Below, one piece after another: positions 55,215-64,000 of a DNA stretch of 64,000 nt (position 1 is its first letter; every line of letters begins with the position of its first letter). The stretch covers positions 1,302,001 to 1,366,000 of the forward strand of contig NZ_CP085345.1 of NCBI RefSeq assembly GCF_020618415.1, read 5' to 3'. Source of the stretch: Cupriavidus sp. MP-37. GTDB lineage: Bacteria > Pseudomonadota > Gammaproteobacteria > Burkholderiales > Burkholderiaceae. The notes under the pieces were generated by a model. The model searched no databases and was not told the origin of the DNA. It saw nothing but the letters and a program-made list of their open reading frames with translations. A program made the translations under genes and the position numbers.

Positions 55215-55554
55215 GCTAGGGGCATCTGCTGCCCCGCCCCGGGGACCATCTATCTGGCGGTCAGCCCCATCGTTAGTCAACCGGGGTTGCCACCGTTTGC
55301 TGGCCCGACAATGCACACAGGCTGTCGAAGGCCTCGAAAGCCTACGGCAAGAATTCGGCGTAGCATCCGGTTGGGCTTTAGAGGCAGCGTGTCTGCCGGG
55401 ACTTGTGGGCCCCAGCGGCCGCCGCCAGGGTACCATGCCGCGATCGGTCACAAGCAAGCCGACCGTAGAAGCAAAAACAGGTGACATATGCACGGCTCCC
55501 TGTTCTACACCAAATCGAAGACGAGCGTGATATCAACGAGCGCTACAACTTGTT
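55215..55554. other. Intergenic stretch without a supported gene
   Basis: I see no convincing coding frame, hairpin or repeat here; open frames lack ribosome-binding sites and protein-like composition. Confidence 0.45.
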
Positions 55555-55720
55555 GTGACCCAGCGACGCAGACCCAGCTCGAGACACACCTATGGTGTGC
55601 GTCTTGAAATGCTGGTCACCCTAATCGAACGCTACGAGGCTGATCATTTCCCGCTGAATCAGTCTGCTTCGAAGACGAGCGTTACAAAGATGCCTGTGGC
55701 TGCGGCGCCTCGCATGTCAC
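55555..55720 (+). pseudogene. Fragment of a HigA-type antitoxin
   Basis: The translated stretch from 55591 reads YGVRLEMLVTLIERYEADHF followed by PLN, which resembles the central segment of HigA antitoxins (...GDRLEVLVTLIEAYEAEHFP...). The frame loses similarity after about 25 residues, and the N-terminal part seems to lie in another frame (IEDERDINERY, near 55515). This looks like a decayed antitoxin without toxin. Confidence 0.42.
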
Positions 55721-55942
55721 CGCCGTTGTGGCGCTCGCCACGCTGCGTGCGAACCTCCCCTGCGATGCGCTTATCCGAACTCAGGTGGCAAGATCGCCAG
55801 CCATCGTCGCGGCAAGGCGTCATCCGGTGGCATTTCGGAAACAGTCGATACCCGAGCTCAGTCCGTGCCGCTTCCAGTCCCACGTACCGCCGAGGCAGGC
55901 TATGCTTAGACTGTCTAAGGTCCGTTGTCGTAGGAGATGGCC
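55721..55942. other. Stretch without a supported gene
   Basis: Only poorly coding frames are seen. It contains a TAGGAG ribosome-binding site at its right end for the small gene at 55943. Confidence 0.4.
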
Positions 55943-56164
55943 ATGGCTAGGCAAATTTTTAGTAGGATTCAGTATCTTGAGGTTCTGAACGAAGCTTTGA
56001 GGCACCATCCAGCATGGGAGCCGGGAATGGCCTTCGAGTTCTTTCCACTTGGGTCGCGTGCCCGTGATGCCAAGTGGATTACGTGTACAGGCCCGGATAG
56101 CCGACGCGCCGTCTATGAAGAGATTGCAAAGGTTGCCGCAAGCCTTTGCGAGATTCGGGAATGA
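55943..56164 (+). CDS. Small hypothetical protein
   Basis: 73 residues (RQIFSRIQYLEVLNEALRHH ... EEIAKVAASLCEIRE) with helical ends and a polar middle. TAGGAG gives six-base spacing to ATG 55943; the ATG at 55937 overlaps the ribosome-binding site. Not assigned to a family. Confidence 0.55.
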   Translation: MARQIFSRIQYLEVLNEALRHHPAWEPGMAFEFFPLGSRARDAKWITCTGPDSRRAVYEEIAKVAASLCEIRE

Positions 56165-56257
56165 GGATCGGTCACGCAGACGAGCCAACGCTCCCCATGG
56201 ATCACACCGCAGCAAGGTGCAAAATTGCTTCAGCAAATGAACGTGGGTGGTAGCAGA

Positions 56258-56303
56258 CGGAAAGGAATTGCCCAACAAAACAGAGTTGGGCAATTCCTTT
56301 CCG
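56258..56303. terminator. 19-bp perfect hairpin near the flagellar boundary
   Basis: CGGAAAGGAATTGCCCAAC (56258-56276) is followed after 8 bases by its exact complement (56285-56303), then GAGAACGTTTTACG. It could be a bidirectional terminator between the island and the convergent flgL, or a folded mobile-element end. Confidence 0.55.
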
Positions 56304-56416
56304 GAGAACGTTTTACGGGCACATCATTGCGCAAACTGCCCAACTATATTGGACCGTTTTGACACAGTTTATTGTTCAGTGGCACACCCTCGGTTTTGCG
56401 GACGCCGCCGCCCCCC

Positions 56417-57646
56417 TTACAAATACTTAAACAAATTCATCCCCTGAATCTGCATAAACGACTGCTGCGCCCCCTGCAGCGCCATCTGCCGCTGGTAGTA
56501 CTCCGTGATCGCCTTCGCATAATCCAGATCCTGCAGCCCCGACAACGTCTGCGAATACGTCAGGTCGCGGTTGGCACCCACATCGTCCAGCGCATCCAGC
56601 TCATTCATGCGCGAGCCCACCGACGCGCGCACGGTCAGCACGTTGTCGAGCGAGTTGGAGAACTGGCGCACGGCGGTCGACAGCACGTTGCCCAGGTTGG
56701 CGCGGTCGCTGTCGGAGGCGGCGGGCTGGCGCAGCGTGTCGATCACGGTCTGCAGGTTGGCGAACATGTCGGTGCCGGCCTCGCTGGCCGGCTGCATGGT
56801 CAGGGTGTCGCCGGCCTTGGGGTTGCCGGTGACGTTGAAGCTGAAGCCCGCCACTTCGATCTGCGCGGGCGAGGTGTAGGGCACCGGGCCGGCCACTACC
56901 GGCGCCGGCGTGGTGCCGGTCGAGGTGTCGGTGATGGTGTATTCGATCTGGCCGGCGCCGTTGGCCGTGAACGACATCTGCAGCGCATGGCCGAACAGCG
57001 GATTGCTCGGGTCGGTGGTGGACACCGTGCCGAAGGTGGCGGTGCCGGTATTGGCGGGGTTGCCCTTGACCACATAGCCGGCGCCGCCGGTCACGCTCAT
57101 GAAGACTTCGCGGCCGGTGTTGCCGGCTGGCATCTGGCGCGCCACGTCGACCTGCAGCAGTTGCTGGCCGTTGTCGCCGATGTAGGTGCTGGCGCCGGCG
57201 CTCTGCGTGAACGGCGCGCTGCCTGAGCGGGTGCCGCCGAACAGGAACTGGCCGTTGCCGTCGTCGGAGTTGGCCAGGCTCAGCAGCTGGTTGTACAGCC
57301 CTTCCAGCGCGGTCGCCAGCGAGCCGCGGTCGGCATCGCTCATGGTGCCGTTGCCGGCCTGCACCAGCAGGGTCTGGATGTTCTGCGTGATGGTGGTCAC
57401 GGACTGCAGCGCGTTTTCTTCCGCCGCCAGCGCAATATTGGCCTGGTTGCGGGAGGTGGCGTACTGCCCGTTGACGGCCTGCGCCTGGCTGACGCCCAGC
57501 GCGCGGGTGGCGCCGACCGGGTCGTCCGACGGGGTCAGGATCGAGCGGCCGGTGCCGAGCTGCTGCTGGATATGCATCAGCGCGCCCTGCTGGTAGTTCA
57601 TCGAAGCCAGGCCTTGCTGGTACAGGGTGGAGCTTGCAACGCGCAT
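56417..57646 (-). CDS. flgL: Flagellar hook-filament junction protein FlgL
   Basis: 409 residues. N-terminus RVASSTLYQQGLASMNYQQG and the C-terminal helix (ALDDVGANRDLTYSQTLSGL then QDLDYAKAITEYYQRQMALQ) are the two halves of the flagellin-like D0/D1 core. FlgL is HAP3, linking hook and filament; it is exported by the flagellar type III system. Last gene of the cluster seen here, 36 bases after flgK. Confidence 0.95.
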   Translation of the reverse strand: MRVASSTLYQQGLASMNYQQGALMHIQQQLGTGRSILTPSDDPVGATRALGVSQAQAVNGQYATSRNQANIALAAEENALQSVTTITQNIQTLLVQAGNGTMSDADRGSLATALEGLYNQLLSLANSDDGNGQFLFGGTRSGSAPFTQSAGASTYIGDNGQQLLQVDVARQMPAGNTGREVFMSVTGGAGYVVKGNPANTGTATFGTVSTTDPSNPLFGHALQMSFTANGAGQIEYTITDTSTGTTPAPVVAGPVPYTSPAQIEVAGFSFNVTGNPKAGDTLTMQPASEAGTDMFANLQTVIDTLRQPAASDSDRANLGNVLSTAVRQFSNSLDNVLTVRASVGSRMNELDALDDVGANRDLTYSQTLSGLQDLDYAKAITEYYQRQMALQGAQQSFMQIQGMNLFKYL

Positions 57647-57682
57647 ATGGGTTACCTCTTCTGACGCGGATGGGTGCGGCGC

Positions 57683-59602
57683 TTAGCGGCCGATGCCGAT
57701 GATGGTGTCGAACAGCGTGCCGGCGGTCTGGATCACGCGCGCATTGGCCTGGTACAGCTGCTGGAAGCGCAGCATCGACACGGTTTCCTCGTCCATGTTG
57801 ACGCCGGACACCGACTGCTGCGCGGTCTTGATCTGCGTGGTGATGCTGTCTTGCGAGGCCGAGGCGATCTTGACCGACTTGGCGCGCGTGCCGACATCGT
57901 TGACCAGCTGCGCGTAGGCTTCGCTGAAGCTGGACACGCCGCCGATGGTCTTGGCGTTCTGCAGCTTGGCCAGCGCCAGCATGTTGCCGTTGTCCTTGAC
58001 CGCGCCGGCGTTGCTGCCCAGCGTGAAGCTGTCGCCGGCGGCGGGCGTGCCGCCGAAGCTGAAGGTCAGGCCGTTGAGGGTGAAGTCGGTATTGCTGCCG
58101 TTGGGCACGCCCACCGGCTGCGGCGCCATGGCCACGCCGCCGACCTTGAAGATGTAGTTGGTGCCGTCGAACTCGGCGGTGATCTTGCCGGCCGGCGGGG
58201 TGAAGCCGGGCGCGACCTTGCTCAGCGACGCGGTGGCGTTGCCCTTGTTGCCGGCGGTCGCCTCGATGTAGGCGGGCGAGGCCGCAGCGATCTTGGCGGG
58301 ATCGTTGATCGCCATGTCGAAGCCGGTGGCGGCGTTGCGGGTGGGCTGCACCGTGAACGAATCGTTGGTGCCCATCGGCCCGTTGATCTCGACGGTAAAG
58401 CCGTCGGCGCTGAACTGCAGCGGGTAGGTGGCAGTGCCGCCGGGCACGGGCGCGACCACCTGCTGGTTGTCGGACAGGCGCGTCAGCGTGTAGTTGGTGC
58501 CGTCGAAGTGGAGCTTGTAGTCGCTGGTGGTCAGCGCCGAGGCGTTGTCGATGGTGGCGGTTGCCACCGTGGTCTTGATGGTGTTGTTGGCGTTGGGGAT
58601 GGTGGTGGCGCCGCCCAGCTTGAACATGTCGGTGCCGGGAGCGCCGTTCAGGTCGATGCCGAGCTGGTGCTGTGCATTGAAGCTCGCGCCGATCGCCAGC
58701 GACAGCCGGCCGATTGCGCTTTGCGCCGGATCCAGGGTTTCGGTGCGGAACTGCAGCAGGCCGCCCAGCGAGCCGCCGGTGAGCGCGCCCGGGTCGCTCT
58801 CGATCACGGCGCCGGTGGGCAGCGTGTAGGCCACCACGGTGCGATTGGGGTCGGCGGCCGAGGCCACGGCCTTCAGCTCATAGGCGTCGTTGCCCATCAC
58901 CAGCGGCTGGCCGTTGCCGACGAAGACGTTGTAGGTGCCGCTGTCCTGCACCACCACCTTGGCGCCGACCAGCTTGGTCAGCTCGGCCACGGCCTGGTCG
59001 CGCTGGTCGAGCAGGTCATTGGGCGCCTGACCGCCGGAAGCGGCCTTCAGGCGCGTGATTTCCTGGTTCAGGTTGGCGATCTGCCTGGTGTACGCGTTGA
59101 CTTGGGTGACGGCGGTGCCGACTTGCTCGTTGACGCCGGCCTGCAGCTGCTTGAAGTAATTGCTGGCCGAGCGCACCTGTCCCACCAGCGCCTGGCCCGC
59201 CGACAGCATGCCCTGGCGCGCGGCCGGATCGGCCGGGGTATCGGCCACCGCCTGCACCGCGGCGAAGAACTTCTGCATCAGCGGCGCCAGGCCGCCCTTT
59301 TGATCGGCCAGCAGGTTGTCGATCTGGCTGATCTGGTCCGAGTACATCGCCAGCGAGGCGCTGGTCGAGGTGGCGCCGCGCAGCTGGCCGGTCAGGAACT
59401 CGTCATAGACGCGGATCACCGTGGTGGTGTTCGAGCCGAAGCCGTAGAAGCCCTGGCTGGTGTACTGGCCGCCGGCAGAAGCGACGATGGTGTTCTGGCG
59501 CGAGTAGCCTTCGGTTGCCGAGTTGGCAAAGTTGTGGCCCGTCGTCGTCAGCGCGTTCTGCGCGGTGTTCAGGCCGGAGAGGCCAATACTGAAGAGAGAC
59601 AT
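57683..59602 (-). CDS. flgK: Flagellar hook-associated protein FlgK
   Basis: 639 residues. SLFSIGLSGLNTAQNALTTT followed by GHNFANSATEGYSRQ at the N-terminus and the C-terminal GVNMDEETVSMLRFQQLYQA then NARVIQTAGTLFDTIIGI are the conserved terminal helices of FlgK. It is HAP1, at the hook end of the junction. The central variable region is larger than in enteric FlgK. A repeat array separates it from flgJ. Confidence 0.95.
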   Translation of the reverse strand: MSLFSIGLSGLNTAQNALTTTGHNFANSATEGYSRQNTIVASAGGQYTSQGFYGFGSNTTTVIRVYDEFLTGQLRGATSTSASLAMYSDQISQIDNLLADQKGGLAPLMQKFFAAVQAVADTPADPAARQGMLSAGQALVGQVRSASNYFKQLQAGVNEQVGTAVTQVNAYTRQIANLNQEITRLKAASGGQAPNDLLDQRDQAVAELTKLVGAKVVVQDSGTYNVFVGNGQPLVMGNDAYELKAVASAADPNRTVVAYTLPTGAVIESDPGALTGGSLGGLLQFRTETLDPAQSAIGRLSLAIGASFNAQHQLGIDLNGAPGTDMFKLGGATTIPNANNTIKTTVATATIDNASALTTSDYKLHFDGTNYTLTRLSDNQQVVAPVPGGTATYPLQFSADGFTVEINGPMGTNDSFTVQPTRNAATGFDMAINDPAKIAAASPAYIEATAGNKGNATASLSKVAPGFTPPAGKITAEFDGTNYIFKVGGVAMAPQPVGVPNGSNTDFTLNGLTFSFGGTPAAGDSFTLGSNAGAVKDNGNMLALAKLQNAKTIGGVSSFSEAYAQLVNDVGTRAKSVKIASASQDSITTQIKTAQQSVSGVNMDEETVSMLRFQQLYQANARVIQTAGTLFDTIIGIGR

Positions 59603-59730
59603 GGTGCTCTGATCCCGGATTTTTAGGACTGCCGCGGCGTGGGGCCGGCGGTGTGGATGTGGGAGTTATCGGCTGGGTGGGGGTGGGACTTTAGGTGTGG
59701 AGGTGGCGTTTTCCAGATCCTGCAGGTTTG

Positions 59731-60210
59731 CTCCCCTCTCCCGCTTGCGGGAGAGGGGCGGGGGTGAGGGCGGGCGGTGGCAATAGAGACGGCCTTCACT
59801 TCGTGGATATTCCCGCCCTCACCCCAACCCTCTCCCGCAAGCGGGAGAGGGAGTACACAAACGGGAGTTGGCATGCTCGAGGCAATGATGACGCTGCGGC
59901 TTTCTCCCCTCTCCCGCGTGCGGGAGAGGGGCGGGGGTGAGGGTGGGCGGTGGCAATAGCGACGGCCTTCCCTTCGTTGATATTCCGCCCTCACCCCAAC
60001 CCTCTCCCGCAAGCGGGAGAGGGAGTACACAAACGGGAGTTGGCATGCTCGAGGCAATGATGACGCTGCGGTTTTCTCCCCTCTCCCGCGTGCGGGAGAG
60101 GGGCGGGGGTGAGGGTGGGCGGTGGCAAATAGCGACGGCCTTCACTTCGTTGATGTTCCCGCCCTCACCCCAACCCTCTCCCGCAAGCGGGAGAGGGGGT
60201 ACACAAGTGG
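59731..60210. repeat. Three tandem ~172-bp hairpin-rich repeats between flgJ and flgK
   Basis: Copies begin at about 59731, 59904 and 60076, so the period is 172-173 bp. Each unit carries two palindromes with the arms CTCTCCCGC/GCGGGAGAG, one GT-type and one AA-type in the loop, separated by conserved spacers (for example GGTGGCAATAG, GGAGTACACAAACGGGAG). Single copies of such CCCTCTCCCGC palindromes are common in Burkholderiales intergenic DNA; tandem duplication inside a flagellar operon is less so. Open frames on both strands across it are shadows. Confidence 0.88.
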
Positions 60211-60243
60211 AAGTTGGATGGCTCGAGGCAATGGCCTCGCTCC

Positions 60244-61302
60244 CTACGCCGCCACCTTCTTCATGATCTTCACCAGCTTGTGCCCATACGCCGGATCCGT
60301 GGCATACCCTGCCCGCTGCAAGCCATGCGCCGCATCTTCGGCACTGGCCGCGCTGACCACGCCCGCATAGCGCGGATTGCTCGTCAGCAGGCGCGCGTAG
60401 TCGGCGCAGGCTTCGTCATACGAGCCATAGGCGCGGAACTTCGCCCGCACCTTTTGCGGCTGCCCATCGATGTATTCCGTGGTGGTGATTTCCGCCACCC
60501 GCCCCTTCCAGCTGGCCCCGGCCTTGATGCCGAACACGTTGAACGTGGTAGAGCCATCGGCGTGCGTGATCTCGCGCTGGCCCCAGCCGGATTCCAGCGC
60601 GGCCTGGCCGACGATCAGCCGTGCCGGCACGCCGCTGGCGCGGGACGCGGCTTCAGCGGGGCCGGCGATGCGGGCGACGAAGGCGCTGACGTGGGCCGGC
60701 GCGTCGTCGGGCAGCCGGCCGAGCCGGTCTTCGCCCTGGCCGCGATCCGCGTAGGACTGCGGCTGGTACTGGCGCAGGCCCGCGGTGGGATTCCATTGCT
60801 GGCCCGCGACGGTGGTGCCGATGGCCGGCAGGTCGGCCTGTTCGCCCGCGTCGGCGGGCATGGCGCCGGCGCCGCGGCTGTCGAGCAGCCGCGCCATTTC
60901 CGCATCCGCGACCTTGCCAGCTTCCGCCGGGCTCAGCGCGTTCATGCCGGATGGCATCGCGGTGCCGGTGGCGCGCGCCAGCTGGCGCACCATCACATCG
61001 GCCAGGCCGATGCCGCGCGACGACATCTGCTGCGCCAGCTGCTGGTCCATCATCGACAGGTAGAGCTTGCTCTGCTCGTTGTCGAACAGGCCGTCCTGCG
61101 GCGTGGCGTCGCGCATGCTCTTGAGCACCATCTGCGTGAACACCGCCTCGAACTGCCTGGCGACGGCTTGCAGCGTACTGGCGTCGGCGCCGCCGCGCGC
61201 GCTGTGCTTGAGCGCTTCGAAGCCTTGCGTGTCCAGCGCGAAACGCTGGGTCAGGTCGGCGCCCGGCGCGGGCAACGCGCCACCGTTGATGCCGCTGTTC
61301 AT
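60244..61302 (-). CDS. flgJ: Flagellar rod-assembly muramidase FlgJ
   Basis: 352 residues. The N-terminal rod-cap domain (LQAVARQFEAVFTQMVLKSM) is fused to a C-terminal glucosaminidase domain (RLIVGQAALESGWGQREITH, with the catalytic Glu, and the ending YGHKLVKIMKKVA). It digests peptidoglycan locally while capping the growing rod. The stop lies just left of the repeat array boundary. It begins two bases after flgI. Confidence 0.95.
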   Translation of the reverse strand: MNSGINGGALPAPGADLTQRFALDTQGFEALKHSARGGADASTLQAVARQFEAVFTQMVLKSMRDATPQDGLFDNEQSKLYLSMMDQQLAQQMSSRGIGLADVMVRQLARATGTAMPSGMNALSPAEAGKVADAEMARLLDSRGAGAMPADAGEQADLPAIGTTVAGQQWNPTAGLRQYQPQSYADRGQGEDRLGRLPDDAPAHVSAFVARIAGPAEAASRASGVPARLIVGQAALESGWGQREITHADGSTTFNVFGIKAGASWKGRVAEITTTEYIDGQPQKVRAKFRAYGSYDEACADYARLLTSNPRYAGVVSAASAEDAAHGLQRAGYATDPAYGHKLVKIMKKVAA

Positions 61303-61304
61303 GC

Positions 61305-62450
61305 TCAGATCACTTCCAGCTCGGCGCGCAGCGCACCCGCCGCGCGCATCGCTTCCAGGATGGTCTGCAGGTCGGCCGGGGTCGCGCCCAGCGCGTTCAG
61401 CCCCTTGACCACGGCGGCCAGCGAGGCGCCCGCCTTGACGATCTGCAGCGAACCGCCCTGCTGCTTCATGTCAATCTGCGACACCGGTGCCACCACGGTC
61501 TGGCCGCCGCTGAACGGCGCGGGCTGGCTGATCACCGGTTGCGTGTTGATCACTACCGACAGGTTGCCGTGCGCCACCGCGCAGTCTTCCACGGTCACGG
61601 CCTGGTTCATCACGATGGAGCCGGTGCGGGCGTTCAGGATCACCTTTGCCGCGGCCTTCGCCGGCGTCACGTCGATATTCTCGATGCGGGCCAGGAAGCC
61701 CACGCGCGCCGCCGGCGATGCCGGCGCGCGCACCTGCACCACGCGGCCGTCCAGCGCCGCGGCGACGCCGCCGCCCATGTTGCGGTTGATCGCTTCGACC
61801 ACGCGCTCAGCGGTGCCGAAATCCGTATCCTTCAGTTCGAGGTTGAGCACGCCGCCATCGGGCTGGAACGGCGCGACCGCGCGCTCGACGATGGCGCCGT
61901 TGGCGATGCGCCCCACCGCCAGCTGGTTGATCTGCACCTTGCTGCCGTTGGCCGACGCGCCCGCGCCACCCACCAGCATGTTGCCCTGCGCGATCGCGTA
62001 GACCTGGCCGTCGGCGCCCTTGAGCGGCGTCATCAGCAGCGTGCCGCCGCGCAGGCTCTTGGCATTGCCCATCGACGACACCACCACGTCGAGCTGGCTG
62101 CCGGGCTGCGCGAACGCCGGCAGCGATGCGGTCACCATCACCGCCGCGACGTTCTTGAGCTGCATGTTCTTGCCGGCCGGCAGCGTGATCCCCAGCTGCG
62201 ACAGCATGTTGGTCAGGCTCTGCGTGGTAAACGGCGTCTGCATGGTCTGGTCGCCGGTGTTGTCCAGCCCCACCACCAGGCCGTAGCCGACCAGCGGGTT
62301 CTCGCGCACGCCCTGGAAGGTGGCCAGGTTTTTCAGGCGCTCGGCCTTGGCGCCGGTGGCAAAGGCGCCGAAGGCCACCCCCAGCGCCAGGCTGACCATG
62401 GTCAGCCGCAGCAGGCGGGACAGGAAACGAGCGAGCATCTGGGCAGACAT
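61305..62450 (-). CDS. flgI: Flagellar P-ring protein FlgI
   Basis: About 381 residues. A signal peptide (ending [11 protein letters not shown]) precedes [36 protein letters not shown] and the C-terminal GVKALNAL-type region, here [20 protein letters not shown]. FlgI is secreted by Sec and forms the periplasmic P ring. ATG 62450 is seven bases after the flgH stop; an ATG at 62474 would overlap flgH by 17 bases and is the alternative. Confidence 0.93.
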   Translation of the reverse strand: MSAQMLARFLSRLLRLTMVSLALGVAFGAFATGAKAERLKNLATFQGVRENPLVGYGLVVGLDNTGDQTMQTPFTTQSLTNMLSQLGITLPAGKNMQLKNVAAVMVTASLPAFAQPGSQLDVVVSSMGNAKSLRGGTLLMTPLKGADGQVYAIAQGNMLVGGAGASANGSKVQINQLAVGRIANGAIVERAVAPFQPDGGVLNLELKDTDFGTAERVVEAINRNMGGGVAAALDGRVVQVRAPASPAARVGFLARIENIDVTPAKAAAKVILNARTGSIVMNQAVTVEDCAVAHGNLSVVINTQPVISQPAPFSGGQTVVAPVSQIDMKQQGGSLQIVKAGASLAAVVKGLNALGATPADLQTILEAMRAAGALRAELEVI

Positions 62451-62457
62451 GGCGCGG

Positions 62458-63156
62458 TCAGAACGGAGAAACATTGAGGAAGAAGCGCTGCAGCCAGCCC
62501 ATGTTCTGCGCTTCGTCGATCACGCCCTTGGCGGTGTATTCGATGCGCGCATCGGCGACCTGCGTCGACAGCACGGCGTTGTCGCCGGTGATGGTGCGGG
62601 GATTGACCACGCCCGAGAAGCGGATGAACTCGGCACCCTGGTTGATGGCCATCTGCTTTTCGCCGGAGACCACCAGGTTGCCGTTGGCCAGCACCTCCAG
62701 CACGGTCACGGTGATGGTGCCGTTGAAGGTGTTGGCCGCGCTGGCGCCGCCGCTGGCCTTCATGGTGTTGGCGCCGTTGATGTTGGCGTTCTGGCTGGTG
62801 CCGAACAGGCCGCCCAGCGCGCGCGGCACCGCGTCGAACGCCAGCGCGGCGTTGCCGGTGCGGCTGGTGTTGGTGCCGGAGTTCTTGCTGGCGTTGACGT
62901 TCTCGGTGATCAGGATGGTCAGGATGTCGCCCACGTTGCGCGGGCGCCGGTCCTCGAACAGCGGATTGCCGGCGTACGAAGACTGGTAGATCGAGCCCGA
63001 GGCCGGGCCCATCGGGCGCGGCTCGGCGCGCGCCGTGGTCGGCATCTGCACCAGCGGCTCGCGCGGCATCAGCGCGCAGCCGCTTGTGGCCAGCATTGCC
63101 ACGCCGGCCAGGCAAACCAGCGCGCGCGCGCCCAGGCGGGAAAGCAAGGTGGCCAT
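62458..63156 (-). CDS. flgH: Flagellar L-ring lipoprotein FlgH
   Basis: 232 residues. A lipoprotein signal with lipobox LATSGC near residues 22-27 anchors it in the outer membrane. [37 protein letters not shown] and the C-terminal [15 protein letters not shown] are typical FlgH. It forms the L ring around the rod. ATG 63156 is preferred; a TTG at 63171 would overlap flgG. Confidence 0.93.
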   Translation of the reverse strand: MATLLSRLGARALVCLAGVAMLATSGCALMPREPLVQMPTTARAEPRPMGPASGSIYQSSYAGNPLFEDRRPRNVGDILTILITENVNASKNSGTNTSRTGNAALAFDAVPRALGGLFGTSQNANINGANTMKASGGASAANTFNGTITVTVLEVLANGNLVVSGEKQMAINQGAEFIRFSGVVNPRTITGDNAVLSTQVADARIEYTAKGVIDEAQNMGWLQRFFLNVSPF

Positions 63157-63167
63157 GTTCACACCAA

Positions 63168-63953
63168 TCAACCCAGTTGCGCCAGGCGCTGCAGCATCTG
63201 GTCGGATGCCTGCACCGCCTTGCTGTTGATCTCGTACGCGCGCTGCGTCTGGATCATGCTGACCAGTTCCTCGACCACGTTCACGTTGGACGCCTCGACA
63301 TAGTTCTGCTGCACCACGCCCGCGCCGTTCAGGCCCGGCACGGTGGTGTTGGGCGCGCCCGAGGCGTCGGTCTGCACATACAGGTTCTCGCCCATGCTTT
63401 CCAGGCCGGCCGGGTTCATGAAGGTGGCCAGCTGCAGCTGCCCCACCTGCACGTTGGCGCTGGAGCCAGGCTGCGTCACCGACACCGTGCCGTCGCGCCC
63501 GATGGTCATCGTCAGCGTGTTGGCGGGGATGGTGATGGCGGGCTGGATCACGAAGCCGCTGGAAGTCACCAGCTGGCCGTTCTGGTCCACCTGGAACGAG
63601 CCGTCGCGGGTATAGGCGGTGGTGCCGTCGGGCAGCGCCACCTGGAAGAAGCCCTGTCCCAGGATGGCCACGTCCTTGGCATTGCCGGTCTGCTGCGGGT
63701 TGCCCTGGGTGTGGATGCGCTCGGTCGCGACCGGGCGCACGCCGGTGCCCAGCTGCATGCCGGAGGGCAGCGTGGTCTGGTCCGACGACAGCGCGCCGGG
63801 CTGGCGGATGGTCTGGTACATCAGTTCCTCGAACACCGCGCGGCCGCGCTTGAAGCCGTTGGTCGAGACGTTGGCCAGGTTGTTCGAGATCACGTCCATC
63901 TGCGTCTGCTGCGCATCGAGGCCGGTCTTGGCAATCCAGAGAGAGCGGATCAT
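63168..63953 (-). CDS. flgG: Flagellar distal rod protein FlgG
   Basis: 261 residues. [40 protein letters not shown] at the N-terminus and [32 protein letters not shown] at the C-terminus mark FlgG. It builds the distal rod through the P and L rings. AAGGACCC precedes ATG 63953. flgF presumably lies just beyond the right edge; the last 47 bases hold no complete gene. Confidence 0.95.
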   Translation of the reverse strand: MIRSLWIAKTGLDAQQTQMDVISNNLANVSTNGFKRGRAVFEELMYQTIRQPGALSSDQTTLPSGMQLGTGVRPVATERIHTQGNPQQTGNAKDVAILGQGFFQVALPDGTTAYTRDGSFQVDQNGQLVTSSGFVIQPAITIPANTLTMTIGRDGTVSVTQPGSSANVQVGQLQLATFMNPAGLESMGENLYVQTDASGAPNTTVPGLNGAGVVQQNYVEASNVNVVEELVSMIQTQRAYEINSKAVQASDQMLQRLAQLG

Positions 63954-64000
63954 GTGGGTCCTTGGTGGGTGCTGGGGGCCGGCACGGTGATGCCGCGCCC

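Noticed and set aside
57674..59626. A 650-residue plus-strand open frame
   Set aside because: It is opposite flgK and consists of repetitive, Gly/Ala/Arg-rich translation typical of a high-GC shadow frame.
59731..60210. The hairpin repeats as a CRISPR array
   Set aside because: The period is about 172 bp and the intervening parts are repeated too, so there are no unique spacers and no cas genes.
60214..62477. Long plus-strand frames opposite flgJ and flgI
   Set aside because: Both minus-strand flagellar genes are unambiguous; the plus frames have no ribosome-binding site or family resemblance.

Overview
The window looks like a piece of a Burkholderiales genome, most like Cupriavidus or Ralstonia. 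This is inferred from the high GC content, the wealth of acyl-CoA catabolic operons, HAAT-type (Liv) transporters, LysR/MarR/AraC regulators and a beta-proteobacterial flagellar cluster. It has four parts.

(1) About 1-36.6 kb is a CoA-thioester catabolic region. It opens with an indolepyruvate ferredoxin oxidoreductase (its 3' end lies outside the window) divergent from an Lrp/AsnC regulator. A small cassette follows: an uncharacterised dimeric-barrel-like protein, a type II dehydroquinase-like enzyme, an SDR and a PRISE-type reductase, preceded by the tail of a decayed transporter. A sigma54 activator (7.4-9.1 kb, minus) faces a long plus-strand operon (9.4-19.5 kb, then 21.1 kb) with two CaiB/BaiF proteins, a BadI/MenB-like crotonase, a CoA ligase, a hydratase, SDR, acyl-CoA dehydrogenase, 3-hydroxyacyl-CoA dehydrogenases and an MDR reductase. 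A complete branched-chain/aromatic-acid type ABC transporter follows on the minus strand (26.6-21.9 kb). Next, also on the minus strand (35.8-26.9 kb), is an operon with clear BadH and BadI homologues, a CoA ligase, two further crotonases, an acyl-CoA dehydrogenase and a dienoyl-CoA reductase-like flavoprotein, divergent from a MarR (BadR-like) regulator. I infer uptake, CoA activation, beta-oxidation-like processing and hydrolytic ring cleavage of alicyclic or aromatic-derived carboxylic acids. The plus-strand operon and the transporter each have a textbook sigma54 -24/-12 promoter, with TGTCTTCG repeats upstream, so the activator at 7.4 kb probably controls both.

(2) About 36.8-49.3 kb is a redox-rich accessory catabolic block: a VOC protein, an FAD monooxygenase, DUF485 plus acetate-type symporter, TetR regulator, two luciferase-like monooxygenases, two Old Yellow Enzymes, a SnoaL-like protein, a LysR regulator and a zinc alcohol dehydrogenase. 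Two closely related 29-bp palindromes, one before the VOC gene and one before the alcohol dehydrogenase, suggest one regulator controls both ends.

(3) About 49.3-56.4 kb is a degraded island of small and broken genes. It holds a ribbon-helix-helix protein, an XRE regulator plus ImmA/IrrE peptidase with two perfect operators, a DUF2188 protein, a YDY-repeat protein, an FxLYD protein, a HigA-like remnant and several genes broken by stops or frameshifts.

(4) About 56.4-64 kb is a minus-strand flagellar operon (flgG-H-I-J-K-L), interrupted between flgJ and flgK by a tandem array of hairpin-rich repeats of about 172 bp.
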